A DNA stretch of 64,000 nucleotides, taken from positions 720,852 to 784,851 of the forward strand of contig NZ_JANHLD010000004.1 of the NCBI RefSeq assembly GCF_028682455.1, read 5' to 3'. Shown in pieces: positions 1 to 9,943 of the stretch; the first letter of the stretch is position 1; each line of letters opens with the position of its first letter. This stretch comes from Pseudomonas putida. Its GTDB lineage: Bacteria > Pseudomonadota > Gammaproteobacteria > Pseudomonadales > Pseudomonadaceae. Below the pieces are notes generated by a model that saw only the letters and a program-made list of their open reading frames with translations, made no database searches and was not told the DNA's origin. The translations under genes were made by a program, and so were the position numbers.

Positions 1-854
1 CGCCTTTGGCCGCCCAGGCCGACAACGCCCGCGACTGGCAGAACATTCCAATCGACCTGAACATGGTCTTTGGCTACTACAACCGGGTCGACGCCAACAC
101 GCCCATCGATACCGCCCTGCCCATCGACGGCCTGTCGCTGAATGCCGATATATACATCCTGCGCCTGGCGCGGTCGTTCGACATTGACGGGCGCAACAGT
201 GCCATTCAGTTGATTCAACCCTACGCCGACCTGTCGGCCTCGTTCGATGATGCGCGGTTCTTCGATGGCACCAAGCACAACGGCGGCATGGGCGATACCC
301 AGGTGGTGTTCGCCCATAACTTTTTCGGCGGCCCCGCACTGACAGCCGAGGAGTTCGCCAAGTGGACGCCGGAAACCTTCATGACCGGTGCCGTGTGGCT
401 GACGATTCCCAATGGCGACTACGACAAGGACCGGGTGATCAACATCGGCGCCAACCGCTGGGTGCTCAAGCCGGAAATCGGCTTTGGTACCCCCTTCGGG
501 CCGACCTGGCTGGAGGTCAACACCTGGGTCTCGCTGTTCGGTGACAACGACGATTACCTGGGCAGCAGCAAGCTGGAACAAAAGCCGCTGTATGCCGTCG
601 AGGGTCACTACAGCTACACGATCAACCGCGCACTCTGGGCCTCACTGGATGCGACGTACAGCGCCGGCGGCGAGACCAAGATCGATGGCGTCGGCCAGGA
701 CAACCAGCAAGAGAACGTATTGCTCGGCGCCAGCATGGGCTTCATGTTGTCACCGCAGTTCGGCGGCATGATCGCCTATACCGACACCGTCTCGGAACGC
801 AACCAGTCGCCGGACGTAAATACCTGGACCTTACGTCTGAACTACGTCTGGTAA
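1..854 (+). CDS. Outer-membrane beta-barrel protein of the SphA / phenol-MetA-pathway family (5' partial)
   Basis: The reading frame is open from the left edge, so the start lies upstream of the window. The first residues visible (PLAAQA, then DNARDW) look like the end of a signal peptide and its cleavage site. The mature part of about 280 residues alternates polar and aromatic residues in beta-strand fashion and ends in NYVW, a C-terminal aromatic typical of outer-membrane barrels. Overall it resembles the 'putative MetA-pathway of phenol degradation' (SphA-like) transporters, which are thought to pass small substrates through the outer membrane; the substrate cannot be read from the sequence. 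Only 9 bases separate it from the moxR-like gene, so it may be the first visible gene of that operon. Family assignment is moderately sure. Confidence 0.7.
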   Translation, partial: PLAAQADNARDWQNIPIDLNMVFGYYNRVDANTPIDTALPIDGLSLNADIYILRLARSFDIDGRNSAIQLIQPYADLSASFDDARFFDGTKHNGGMGDTQVVFAHNFFGGPALTAEEFAKWTPETFMTGAVWLTIPNGDYDKDRVINIGANRWVLKPEIGFGTPFGPTWLEVNTWVSLFGDNDDYLGSSKLEQKPLYAVEGHYSYTINRALWASLDATYSAGGETKIDGVGQDNQQENVLLGASMGFMLSPQFGGMIAYTDTVSERNQSPDVNTWTLRLNYVW

Positions 855-863
855 GGGAAAACC

Positions 864-1841
<978 letters not shown>

Positions 1842-1851
1842 GGAGCACAGC

Positions 1852-2802
1852 GTGGCGTTGAAAGCACAGGCACCTGACGGGCTGGTGTATGTCTCACTGG
1901 CCCAGCTTATGACGCTTGAGGCAGATGCCCAGGGCTTGAGCTTCCTGGCCCGGCAACCGCGCGCCAGCGTCCTGGCCGGCAGCCATGCTTCACGGGTACG
2001 CGGACGTGGCCTGAACTTCGACGAACTGCGCCGCTATCAGCCGGGCGATGACTTGCGTCACCTGGACTGCAAGGCGTCGCTACGTAGCGGCACGCCGATC
2101 GTGCGCACTTATACCGAGGAACGCGACCGGCCGGCGCTGATGGTGATCGACCAGCGCATGTCGATGTTCTTTGGCAGCCAGCGTAGCTTCAAATCGGCCC
2201 TGGCCGCACAGCTGGCAGCCCTGGCCACCTGGATCGCCTTCAAAGGCGGTGACCGGGTCGGCGCTCTGCTGTTCAACGACAGCCGCATCGAAAGCATTGC
2301 CCCGCTGCGCAGCCGCAGCCGGGTCCAGGCCATTTGCGCCGCCACCGCTCGTTTCAACCAGGCCCTGGATGCCCAGGCCGCAGAAAGCGACTCAGCCACC
2401 TCGCTGGACAACGTGCTGCAACGCTGCCTGAGCGTGGCCGCCCACGATCACCTGATCTGCATCATCAGCGACTTTGCCGGCGCCAGTGAGCGCACCCTGC
2501 ACCAACTGCGCCAGCTACGCGTGCACAACGATGTCATCGCCCTGCAGGTCTATGACCCCCTGGCCCTGAACCTGCCGCGCGAAGGCCGGGTCATGGTCAG
2601 CCAGGGCCAAATGCAGGTAGAGCTGGCCGTTGAGCGGCGCCAGGTGCACACGCCCCTGACAGACTTTCTCAAGGGACGCCTGCAGGACGTGGCGGTCCTG
2701 CTGCGGCGCAGCCAGGTGCCTTTGCTGATGTTCAGCACCGCCCTACCCGCCACCGAACAACTGCGCCTGGAACTGGGCAAGCGCCAGGGTAACCGGGTAT
2801 GA
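1852..2802 (+). CDS. DUF58 domain protein, MoxR partner
   Basis: A 316-residue DUF58 protein. I place the start at GTG 1852 because an AGGAG ribosome site lies at 1841-1845, overlapping the moxR stop; the frame is open further upstream but would overlap moxR heavily. The DUF58 hallmark region is visible at about residues 55-75 (RGRGLNFDELRRYQPGDD followed by LDCKAS). The C-terminal half resembles a VWA fold, with LMVIDQRMSM where MIDAS residues usually lie, so the metal site may be degenerate. DUF58 proteins are encoded almost universally beside MoxR ATPases and probably act as their adaptor. The 3' end overlaps the next start by 4 bases (ATGA), suggesting translational coupling. Confidence 0.9.
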   Translation: MALKAQAPDGLVYVSLAQLMTLEADAQGLSFLARQPRASVLAGSHASRVRGRGLNFDELRRYQPGDDLRHLDCKASLRSGTPIVRTYTEERDRPALMVIDQRMSMFFGSQRSFKSALAAQLAALATWIAFKGGDRVGALLFNDSRIESIAPLRSRSRVQAICAATARFNQALDAQAAESDSATSLDNVLQRCLSVAAHDHLICIISDFAGASERTLHQLRQLRVHNDVIALQVYDPLALNLPREGRVMVSQGQMQVELAVERRQVHTPLTDFLKGRLQDVAVLLRRSQVPLLMFSTALPATEQLRLELGKRQGNRV

Positions 2803-3290
2803 CTGCAAACGTACCCAGCATCGACCAGCTCAAGGAGCTGGCCCTACCACCGGCACCAAGCTACCTGCCGCAAACCTGGGGCTGGGCCCTGCTCGCGGCC
2901 ATACTGGTTCTGGCCGTACTGGTCTACGGGGCCTGGCGCTATCGGCGCTGGCAACTGGACCGTTACCGGCGCGAAGCGCTGGGGCAACTGGCAACGCTGG
3001 AAACGGCGATGGCTGACGAACATCAGCGTATTGCAGCGCTGCGCGCCGTGCCGGAGTTGCTCAAGCGCGTTGCGCTGTCGATGCCCAAGGCCCCTGCCGT
3101 CGCGACCCTGCACGGCAGCGACTGGCAGGCCTTTCTCGATACCCACAGCCGCACCCCGCTGCCCGCGGACTTTGCCGAGCAACTGGCGCGCCTGGCCTAT
3201 GCGCCGGACAGCACACTGATGGCATTCGATGCACAGCCATTGATGCGGCACTGCAGAACCTGGGTGGAGCATCATCATGTGGCAGTTTGA
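2799..3290 (+). CDS. DUF4381 single-pass membrane protein
   Basis: A 163-residue protein with one transmembrane helix at about residues 28-47 (WALLAAILVLAVLVYGAW), followed by a cytoplasmic Arg/Leu-rich domain of some 115 residues. This length and layout fit DUF4381, a small family found between the DUF58 and VWA genes of MoxR/Bat operons. It probably tethers the ATPase/DUF58 pair to the inner membrane next to the VWA proteins. Its start overlaps the DUF58 stop by 4 bases and its 3' end overlaps the first VWA gene by 14 bases, so the products are likely made in fixed ratio. No enzymatic motif is visible. Confidence 0.85.
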   Translation: MTANVPSIDQLKELALPPAPSYLPQTWGWALLAAILVLAVLVYGAWRYRRWQLDRYRREALGQLATLETAMADEHQRIAALRAVPELLKRVALSMPKAPAVATLHGSDWQAFLDTHSRTPLPADFAEQLARLAYAPDSTLMAFDAQPLMRHCRTWVEHHHVAV

Positions 3291-4278
3291 CTACTCCTGG
3301 TTACTGCTCCTGCTGCCATTGCCGTGGCTCGGCTACCGCTGGTTGCCCCCTTATGTCGAGGCGCGCAGTGCGATCCGCGTGCCGTTCTTCGAGGTCATCA
3401 GCCGGGTCAGTGGCCAGCAACCCGGTGTACCCGGTACCCGCCGCAATATCTGGCAGCTGCTCCTGCACTGGCTGGTGTGGGCCTTGCTGGTGGTAGCCAT
3501 TGCCCGCCCGGTACTGGTCGAGCCTCCGCAACAGCATGAGGAACCGGTACGCGACCTGATGCTGGCCATCGACATCTCCCAATCCATGCAAACGGTCGAC
3601 CTCAAGGGCGCCGACGGTACGCCGGTGTCGCGCATGAGCGCGGTCAAGGCCGTGGTCCAGGACTTCATCCGCCAACGCCCCAAGGACCGCCTCGGCCTGG
3701 TGGTGTTCGGCAGCGCCGCCTACCCCCAGGCGCCGCTGACCCTCGACCATGCCAGCCTGTCGATCCTGCTCGGCCAGACCGATGTCGGCATGGCCGGCCC
3801 CAACACCGCCATCGGCGATGCCATCGGCCTGAGCCTGAAGCTGCTGGAACAGGCCAAGGAGCCGGAGAAGGTGCTGATCCTGCTGACCGACGGCAATGAC
3901 ACCAGCAGCGCGATCACCCCCGCCCATGCCGCCAGCATGGCCGCCGCCCGGGGCGTGGTGATTCACACCATCGGTATCGGCGACCCGAATGCCGAGGCCG
4001 AAGCCAAGGTCGACCTCAAGAGCCTGCAGGAAATCGCCACGGCCACCGGCGGCGAGTTCTTCCGCGCCACCGACCGCGACGCCCTGCAGCAGGTCTATGC
4101 CACCCTCGACAAACTGACGCCGCACCAGGTCAAGACCCTCACCCACCAGCCCAAGCGCGACCTGTTCTGGCTGGCGCTGGGCGCGGCGCTGCTGCTGTTC
4201 GGCGGCTATCACCTGTTGGCCCTGCTGCTGTCGTACCGGCCGCGCAGTACGACGGCGGAGGGACAGCATGGACATTGA
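3277..4278 (+). CDS. VWA-domain inner-membrane protein (BatA-like)
   Basis: A 333-residue protein: hydrophobic segments at the N terminus (about residues 6-18 and 60-80), a von Willebrand factor A domain from about residue 92 to 285, and a C-terminal transmembrane helix near residues 295-320. The VWA domain keeps an intact metal-ion-dependent adhesion site, DISQS at about residues 98-102, plus the later T and D positions (NTAIGDA; LTDGND). This is the BatA arrangement: a periplasm-facing VWA domain held between membrane anchors. It overlaps both neighbours (14 bases upstream, 11 downstream). In other bacteria Bat proteins are linked to stress or oxygen tolerance and to envelope protein maturation; the role here is inferred from the operon. 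Confidence 0.9.
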   Translation: MWQFDYSWLLLLLPLPWLGYRWLPPYVEARSAIRVPFFEVISRVSGQQPGVPGTRRNIWQLLLHWLVWALLVVAIARPVLVEPPQQHEEPVRDLMLAIDISQSMQTVDLKGADGTPVSRMSAVKAVVQDFIRQRPKDRLGLVVFGSAAYPQAPLTLDHASLSILLGQTDVGMAGPNTAIGDAIGLSLKLLEQAKEPEKVLILLTDGNDTSSAITPAHAASMAAARGVVIHTIGIGDPNAEAEAKVDLKSLQEIATATGGEFFRATDRDALQQVYATLDKLTPHQVKTLTHQPKRDLFWLALGAALLLFGGYHLLALLLSYRPRSTTAEGQHGH

Positions 4279-5845
4279 CCTGCAGGCGTTTCACTTTCTG
4301 CGCCCGGCCTGGCTGTGGTTGTTACTGCCTGGGGTGCTGCTGCCGTGGATCTGGCGTCATCGTCGCCAGCAACTGCGCAGCTGTAGCAGCAACATTGCCC
4401 CGCATTTGCTCGCCCACCTGCGCCTGGACGGCGAGGACCAGCACCGCCTGCGGCCTGTCCACCTGGCCAGCGCGTTGCTGATCATCGGCGCCCTCGCCGT
4501 TGCCGGGCCGACCTGGGAGCAGGACCGCCCGGCCTTTCTCGACAATCGCGCGCCGCTGATCCTGGCTCTGGACCTGTCGAGTTCCATGGATGCCACCGAC
4601 ATTGCCCCCACTCGCCTGGAAGCGGCCAAGCACAAACTGCATAACCTGATCCTGCGGCGCAAGGGCGCCGCCACCGGCCTGATCGCCTATGCCGGCAGCG
4701 CCCACCTGGTCATGCCCCCCACCCGCGACCCAGCCCTGCTGGACAGCTTTCTCCAGGCCCTGGCCAGCGATCTCATCGCGCAACCCGGCAAGAACGCCCT
4801 GGCGGTGGTGGAGCAGGCCAAGACCCTGGCGGCTGCCGAGGACACACCGGCCACCCTGGTGCTGGTCAGCGATGGCGCCGATGCAACGCAACTGGCGCAA
4901 CTGGACAAGGTGCTCGATGGCAGCCGCCTGCAAGTGCTGGTGCTGGCCGTGGGCAGCACCGACACCGGGCTGATCAAGGGTGCCGATGGCCAGCCGCTCA
5001 CCGACAGCCAGGGCCGCCCGCAACTGGGGCACTTCGACAAGGAAGGGCTCAAGCAACTGGCCTCGGCGCTGGATGCGCCGCTGGGCAGCCTGACCCTCGA
5101 TGACGACGACCTGGACTGGATCGAAGCCCACGCCCAGCAGCATTTCGAGCGTGCCAACCAGGAGCGCCAACCCCTGCGCTGGAAAGACGCCGGCTACTGG
5201 CTGTGCTGGCCGCTGCTGCTGGTCGCGTTCCTGTGCATTCGCCGCGGCTGGAGCCTGAACTGGAGTGCCTGCCTGCTGCTGGGCTTGTTGCTGCCGGTCA
5301 ACGATGCCCGCGCCAACGCCCTGGCCGATGCCTTCATGACACCCGACCAGCAAGGCCGCTGGGCCTTCGAGCACGGGCATTTCCCGGCGGCCGCCGTCCA
5401 CTTCAGCGATCCGTACTGGAAGGGAATCGCCGCCTACAACGCCGCCGACTACGACCTGGCCCTAGCCAGCTTCGCCCGTCTCGATACCGCGCCGGCGTAC
5501 TTCTACCTGGGCAACATCTACACCCGTCGCTTCAAGTTCGACCAGGCCATTGCCGCCTACACCCAGGCGCTGCGCCTGCAGCCGGTGTTTCCGGAGGCCC
5601 AGGCCAACCTGGCACTGGCCCAGGCGCTGGCCAAGGACTACGAGTCCGCGCAAGACAACACCCCCGAGGTAAAACCCGACAAGGTGGAATACGACAAACC
5701 GGCGGGCAAAGGTAAAAGCAAGCCGGTACAAGCGGCCCAGGCCGGCAACGATGAGCTGTGGCTGCAAAACCTGACCACCTCGCCGGCAAACTTCCTGCGT
5801 CGCAAATTCAGCCTGCAGGACCAGGCTGCGCGGGGTGGACCATGA
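4268..5845 (+). CDS. VWA and TPR membrane protein (BatB/BatC fusion)
   Basis: A 525-residue protein that joins two functions usually called BatB and BatC. Transmembrane segments lie near residues 14-30 and 65-80. A VWA domain with a complete MIDAS (DLSSS, about residues 102-106) runs to about residue 290. Two more hydrophobic segments follow near residues 312-345. The C-terminal third, about residues 380-475, contains tetratricopeptide helices (YFYLGNIYTRRFKFDQAIA is a clear TPR unit). The tail is Lys-rich and low in complexity. TPR domains bind partner proteins, so this subunit may recruit the client. It overlaps the previous gene by 11 bases and BatD by 4. Confidence 0.9.
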   Translation: MDIDLQAFHFLRPAWLWLLLPGVLLPWIWRHRRQQLRSCSSNIAPHLLAHLRLDGEDQHRLRPVHLASALLIIGALAVAGPTWEQDRPAFLDNRAPLILALDLSSSMDATDIAPTRLEAAKHKLHNLILRRKGAATGLIAYAGSAHLVMPPTRDPALLDSFLQALASDLIAQPGKNALAVVEQAKTLAAAEDTPATLVLVSDGADATQLAQLDKVLDGSRLQVLVLAVGSTDTGLIKGADGQPLTDSQGRPQLGHFDKEGLKQLASALDAPLGSLTLDDDDLDWIEAHAQQHFERANQERQPLRWKDAGYWLCWPLLLVAFLCIRRGWSLNWSACLLLGLLLPVNDARANALADAFMTPDQQGRWAFEHGHFPAAAVHFSDPYWKGIAAYNAADYDLALASFARLDTAPAYFYLGNIYTRRFKFDQAIAAYTQALRLQPVFPEAQANLALAQALAKDYESAQDNTPEVKPDKVEYDKPAGKGKSKPVQAAQAGNDELWLQNLTTSPANFLRRKFSLQDQAARGGP

Positions 5846-7143
5846 AAGCCCTGGCCCTGATGCTTGCCCTGTTCAGCGCCAGCCTGCTGGCCGCCGAACC
5901 GCAACTTCGCGTGCAAGCTCAACTGCTGCCCGGCGCTACCGCGGTGGTGGGTGAAACCGTGCAGCTGCAACTGGACGTGCTCACCGATACCTGGTTCACC
6001 AGCGCGCCACAACTGCCCGACCTGAGCCTGCCCGGTGCACTGGCAACGCCGCCGGGAGACCAGTCCGAGCACCTGACCCAACGCCTGGACGGCACCCCCT
6101 TCTTCGGCATCCGCTACCAGTACCAAATCACCGTGCAGCAGGCCGGTGACCTGCACATACCGGCGTTGACGGTAACGGCCACCCCCGGCAATGCCCAGGC
6201 GCCACTGAGCGCCACTACGCAGCCACTCACTTTGCGCGTCCAGCTGCCCGCCGGGGTCAGTGCAGGCCAGCAGGTGCTGGTGGCAAGCCAGGTCAACCTG
6301 AGCCAGCAGACCAGCCCGCCTGCCACGGCACTCAAGGCAGGCGACAGCCTGACCCGCACGGTGACCCTCGATGCCGAAGGCGCCATGAGCCTGATGCTGC
6401 CCGTCATCCCCCTGGAGGATGTCGACGGCCTGAGCCGCTACCTCAAGTCGCCGCAGGTCAAACAGCTCGACGACGGACGTGGGCATGCCCTCGGTGGCCA
6501 GCGCATCGACAGCGCCACCTATCGAATCGAAAAGCCAGGCAAGTACCAGTTGCCGGCACTGCAGGTGCAATGGTGGAGCACCCAGGACAAGACCCTGCAC
6601 AGTGCCACGCTGCCGGCCATCAGCTTCACCGCCAGCGCCAACCCGGCCTATCAGCCGCCCTTTTCGGTGACGCAGGACTTGCAGCGCCTCGGCCAGCAAA
6701 CCCGCCTGCACCTGTCCCGTCACTGGCTGACCGCCGGGCTGGTACTGGCATTGCTGACCCTGGTCGCCCTGCTGGTGCGGAGCTTTGGCGAGCAATGGCG
6801 AACGGCCCTGCTGCACTGGCAGGGCGTGCGCAAGGCGCACCGCGAAGCCTCTGCCGACTACGCCTGGCAACAGGTTGCCCAGCAGCTCGGACAACGTCCG
6901 GCGCAACTGACTGCCCTGTATTTGTGGTGGCGACGCAGCCGGCTTGGGGTGCGCCTGGGCACTGCCAGCCAGGACGTGCTGCGCCAGTGCTACGGCGCCA
7001 AGGCGAGCGCTGATACAACACCTGAACGCCTGCTTCCCCACTTGAACGATTTGCACCAGGCAGTCACCAAACGGGCCCGCAGCGCCACCGCGCCCCATGG
7101 CTTGCGCCCCCTGAACCCGGAACACGACAAGGAGTTGCCATGA
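5842..7143 (+). CDS. BatD family protein
   Basis: A 433-residue exported membrane protein. The start at ATG 5842 overlaps the preceding stop (ATGA) and gives a clear signal peptide ending LLAAEP at about residue 19; the frame is open upstream but without a sensible start. The large extracytoplasmic part (about residues 20-290) is rich in beta-strand and resembles the repeated domains of BatD ('oxygen tolerance') proteins. One transmembrane helix follows at about residues 295-313 (LTAGLVLALLTLVALLV), then a cytoplasmic tail of about 115 residues. It closes the MoxR/Bat set and overlaps the HAD hydrolase start by 4 bases, so that hydrolase belongs to the same transcript. Confidence 0.88.
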   Translation: MKALALMLALFSASLLAAEPQLRVQAQLLPGATAVVGETVQLQLDVLTDTWFTSAPQLPDLSLPGALATPPGDQSEHLTQRLDGTPFFGIRYQYQITVQQAGDLHIPALTVTATPGNAQAPLSATTQPLTLRVQLPAGVSAGQQVLVASQVNLSQQTSPPATALKAGDSLTRTVTLDAEGAMSLMLPVIPLEDVDGLSRYLKSPQVKQLDDGRGHALGGQRIDSATYRIEKPGKYQLPALQVQWWSTQDKTLHSATLPAISFTASANPAYQPPFSVTQDLQRLGQQTRLHLSRHWLTAGLVLALLTLVALLVRSFGEQWRTALLHWQGVRKAHREASADYAWQQVAQQLGQRPAQLTALYLWWRRSRLGVRLGTASQDVLRQCYGAKASADTTPERLLPHLNDLHQAVTKRARSATAPHGLRPLNPEHDKELP

Positions 7144-8144
7144 TCACCCACTATCGTCGGTCACTGTGGCTGGCACTGTTGTTGCTGCTGCACTGGACGC
7201 TGCCGTTGCAGGCCGCCGAACCCCTGCCGAGCTGGCGCGAAGGCGCGCCGCGCACGGCCCTGCTCAACTTCGTCGAGCAAGTGACGACCCAGGGCTCGAC
7301 AACCTACGTGCCGATCGAGGAGCGCATCGCCGTGTTCGACAACGACGGCACCTTGTGGAGCGAGCAACCGGCTTACTTCCAGGTGCTGTTCGCCTTCGCA
7401 GAGGTCCATCGCCTGGCCCCTGAGCACCCCGAATGGAAAGACCAGCAGCCCTTCAAGGCGGTGCTGGAAAACGATCAGCAGGCACTGGCGGCCAGCGGCA
7501 TGGACGGCCTGATGAAAATCGTCGGCGCGACCCATACCGGCATCACCACCGAGGCGTTCATGAATAACGCCGAGGCATGGCTGGCCAAGGCCAGACACCC
7601 CAAAAGCGGCAAGCCATTCACCGAGATGGTCTACCAGCCAATGCTGGAGCTGCTCGACTACCTGCGCAGCCAGGGCTTCAAGACGTACATCGTCTCCGGG
7701 GGCGAAACCGCCTTCATGCGTACCTTCGCCCAAGAGGTCTACGGCATTCCACCGGAGCAGGTCATCGGCACCTCGTTCGTCAGCCAGTTCCAGATGATCG
7801 ACGGTCAACCGTCGATCCTGCGCCTGCCAAAACTTGCCCACAACGACGATGGCCCCGGCAAGCCGGAAAGCATCGACGCAATCATCGGCCGGCGGCCAAT
7901 CCTGGCCTTCGGCAACTCCGACGGCGACTTGCAGATGCTGCAGTGGACCGCCGCCGGCAAAGGCCCGCGCTTCATGGGCCTGGTACACCACACCGACGCT
8001 GCGCGTGAATGGGCATATGACCGTCAATCGAAAATCGGCCGTCTGGACAAGGCCCTGGACGAGGCCAAACGCCGGGACTGGACTATTGTGGATATGGCTG
8101 CCGACTGGACACGGGTATTCCCTTTTGAGGCCGTTTCGAAATGA
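7140..8144 (+). CDS. Periplasmic HAD-superfamily phosphatase
   Basis: A 334-residue secreted haloacid-dehalogenase-type hydrolase. The signal peptide ends near residue 26 (LPLQAAEP). Motif I is DNDGT at residues 67-71, with Asp67 as the expected nucleophile; motif II is the Ser of YIVSGG; motif IV is FGNSDGDLQM. The long helical insertion between motifs I and II resembles a C1 cap, as in phosphoserine-phosphatase-like enzymes. It probably removes phosphate from a small periplasmic metabolite. Translational coupling to batD (ATGA overlap) and the sulfatase 91 bases downstream suggest one envelope pathway releasing phosphate or sulfate from an organic ester, but the substrate is unknown. Confidence 0.85.
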   Translation: MITHYRRSLWLALLLLLHWTLPLQAAEPLPSWREGAPRTALLNFVEQVTTQGSTTYVPIEERIAVFDNDGTLWSEQPAYFQVLFAFAEVHRLAPEHPEWKDQQPFKAVLENDQQALAASGMDGLMKIVGATHTGITTEAFMNNAEAWLAKARHPKSGKPFTEMVYQPMLELLDYLRSQGFKTYIVSGGETAFMRTFAQEVYGIPPEQVIGTSFVSQFQMIDGQPSILRLPKLAHNDDGPGKPESIDAIIGRRPILAFGNSDGDLQMLQWTAAGKGPRFMGLVHHTDAAREWAYDRQSKIGRLDKALDEAKRRDWTIVDMAADWTRVFPFEAVSK

Positions 8145-8235
8145 TCATGCGCAGCGGTGCTGTGAACGAGCAATGCAGTGAGCAATTCATTAGCCGCCAA
8201 GGGGTGGTCTTGATCATGAAAGGGAGGCAAGTCGA

Positions 8236-9822
8236 ATGACTGGCAAACGCAGATGGATACCGAAGCTCGCGATGGTCGCGGCCTCGGTCATAGGCATTAC
8301 CGCAGGCGCGGTCAGCGCAGCGGAGAAACCCAATATCCTGGTGATCTTCGGTGACGATATCGGCCAGACCAATATCAGCGCCTATTCGATGGGAGTGATC
8401 GGCTACAGGACCCCGAACATCGACAGGATCGCCAAGGAAGGCATGATGTTCACCGATTACTACGCGGAGAACAGTTGCACGGCAGGGCGATCATCGTTCA
8501 TTACCGGCCAGACGCCACTGCGTACCGGCCTGTCGAAAGTAGGTATCCCTGGCGCGCCGGTAGGCTTGCAAAAACGCGATATCACCATCGCCCAGGCGCT
8601 CAAGTCCCAGGGCTACGCCACTGGCCAGTTCGGCAAGAACCACCTCGGTGACCGCGACGAGTACTTGCCGACCGCCCACGGCTTCGACGAATTCTTCGGC
8701 AACCTCTACCACCTCAACGCCGAAGAAGAGCCTGAGCGTCCGTACTGGCCCAAGGACGACCCGGAATTCGTCAAGGCCAACTCGCCACGGGGTGTGATCC
8801 ACAGCTTCGCTGACGGCAAGATCGAAGACACCGGTGCGCTGACGTCCAAGCGCATGGAAACCATCGATGACGAAACCACCGCCGCAGCGCAAGCGTTCAT
8901 CGAGAAGCAGGCCAAGGCCGACAAGCCGTTCTTCGTCTGGATGAACACCACCCGCATGCACTTGTTCACCCATGTGCGCGAGTCGATGAAGGGCCAGAGC
9001 GGCATGCCCGGCAATGACTATGCCGACGGCATGCTCGAGCACGACGGCGACGTCGGCAAACTGCTCAAGACCCTCGATGACCTGAAAATCGCCGACAACA
9101 CCATCGTGGTGTACACCACCGACAACGGCCCCAACCAGTTCTCCTGGCCGGATGCGGCAACCACGCCGTTCCGCAACGAGAAGAACTCCAACTGGGAAGG
9201 CGCGTATCGGGTACCGGCCATGGTCCGCTGGCCAGGCAAGATCAAGCCCGGCGAGGTGTCCAACGAGATGTTCTCGGGCCTGGACTGGTTCCCCACCTTG
9301 CTCGCTGCTGCCGGCGAAACCGACGTGAAGGAAAAACTGCTCAAGGGCTGGGCTCCAACCACCGGGGCAAACACCTTCAAGGTGCACCTGGACGGCTACA
9401 ACCAGTTGCCTTACCTGACCGGCCAGCAACCCAAGGGAGAGCGCGAGGAGTTCTACTACTTCAACGACGACGGGGTGCTGGTGTCGATGCGCTACAAGAA
9501 CTGGAAAGCGGTGTTCTGCGAACAGCGTGCACCGGGCGGTTTCAAGGTCTGGAGCGAGCCTTTCGTCTGCCTGCGAGTGCCAAAAATCTTCAACCTGCGG
9601 ATGGACCCGTATGAGCGCGCCGACGTGGTATCCGACCAGTACTACGACTGGACGACCAAGAACGTCTACCTGGGTGGTGTCGCGGTCATGAAGTCGGCGG
9701 CCTTCCTGCAGACCTTCATCGACTACCCACCGAGCCAGCGCCCTGCGAGCTTCAGTATCGATCAGATCCGCGCGGAAGTAGATGCGAAGATCGCAGAAAA
9801 GATGAAACAGAACAAACAGTGA
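8236..9822 (+). CDS. Secreted type I sulfatase (arylsulfatase family)
   Basis: A 528-residue exported sulfatase. The signal peptide ends around residue 29 (GAVSAAEKPN). The N-terminal metal-binding strand is NILVIFGDDIG. The active-site motif is Cys81-Thr-Ala-Gly-Arg85; Cys81 would be oxidised to formylglycine. Further conserved elements are GKNHLG (normally GKWHLG), the second metal pair TTDNGPN and the catalytic Lys region. The motif is C-x-A-x-R and not the commoner C-x-P-x-R, which affects which maturation enzyme can act on it; no maturase gene is in the window. A good GGGAGG ribosome site precedes ATG 8236, and a strong terminator follows. It probably hydrolyses sulfate esters in the periplasm or outside the cell. 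Confidence 0.92.
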   Translation: MTGKRRWIPKLAMVAASVIGITAGAVSAAEKPNILVIFGDDIGQTNISAYSMGVIGYRTPNIDRIAKEGMMFTDYYAENSCTAGRSSFITGQTPLRTGLSKVGIPGAPVGLQKRDITIAQALKSQGYATGQFGKNHLGDRDEYLPTAHGFDEFFGNLYHLNAEEEPERPYWPKDDPEFVKANSPRGVIHSFADGKIEDTGALTSKRMETIDDETTAAAQAFIEKQAKADKPFFVWMNTTRMHLFTHVRESMKGQSGMPGNDYADGMLEHDGDVGKLLKTLDDLKIADNTIVVYTTDNGPNQFSWPDAATTPFRNEKNSNWEGAYRVPAMVRWPGKIKPGEVSNEMFSGLDWFPTLLAAAGETDVKEKLLKGWAPTTGANTFKVHLDGYNQLPYLTGQQPKGEREEFYYFNDDGVLVSMRYKNWKAVFCEQRAPGGFKVWSEPFVCLRVPKIFNLRMDPYERADVVSDQYYDWTTKNVYLGGVAVMKSAAFLQTFIDYPPSQRPASFSIDQIRAEVDAKIAEKMKQNKQ

Positions 9823-9829
9823 TACCCCA

Positions 9830-9867
9830 CGCCCACCCGCAACCTCAGGTTGCGGGTGGGCGTTTTT
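9830..9867 (+). terminator. Rho-independent terminator after the sulfatase gene
   Basis: A perfect 15-bp GC-rich stem (9830-9844 pairing with 9848-9862) with a 3-base loop, followed by TTTTT. It starts 7 bases after the sulfatase stop and separates the Bat/HAD/sulfatase transcript from the next gene. Confidence 0.95.
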
Positions 9868-9943
9868 ATTGGGGCACAGCGCATCTGGCGCTCTACTTGG
9901 CACATGCGCAGCTAGGCTCACGCAGCGCAGTGCGCTATACAGA

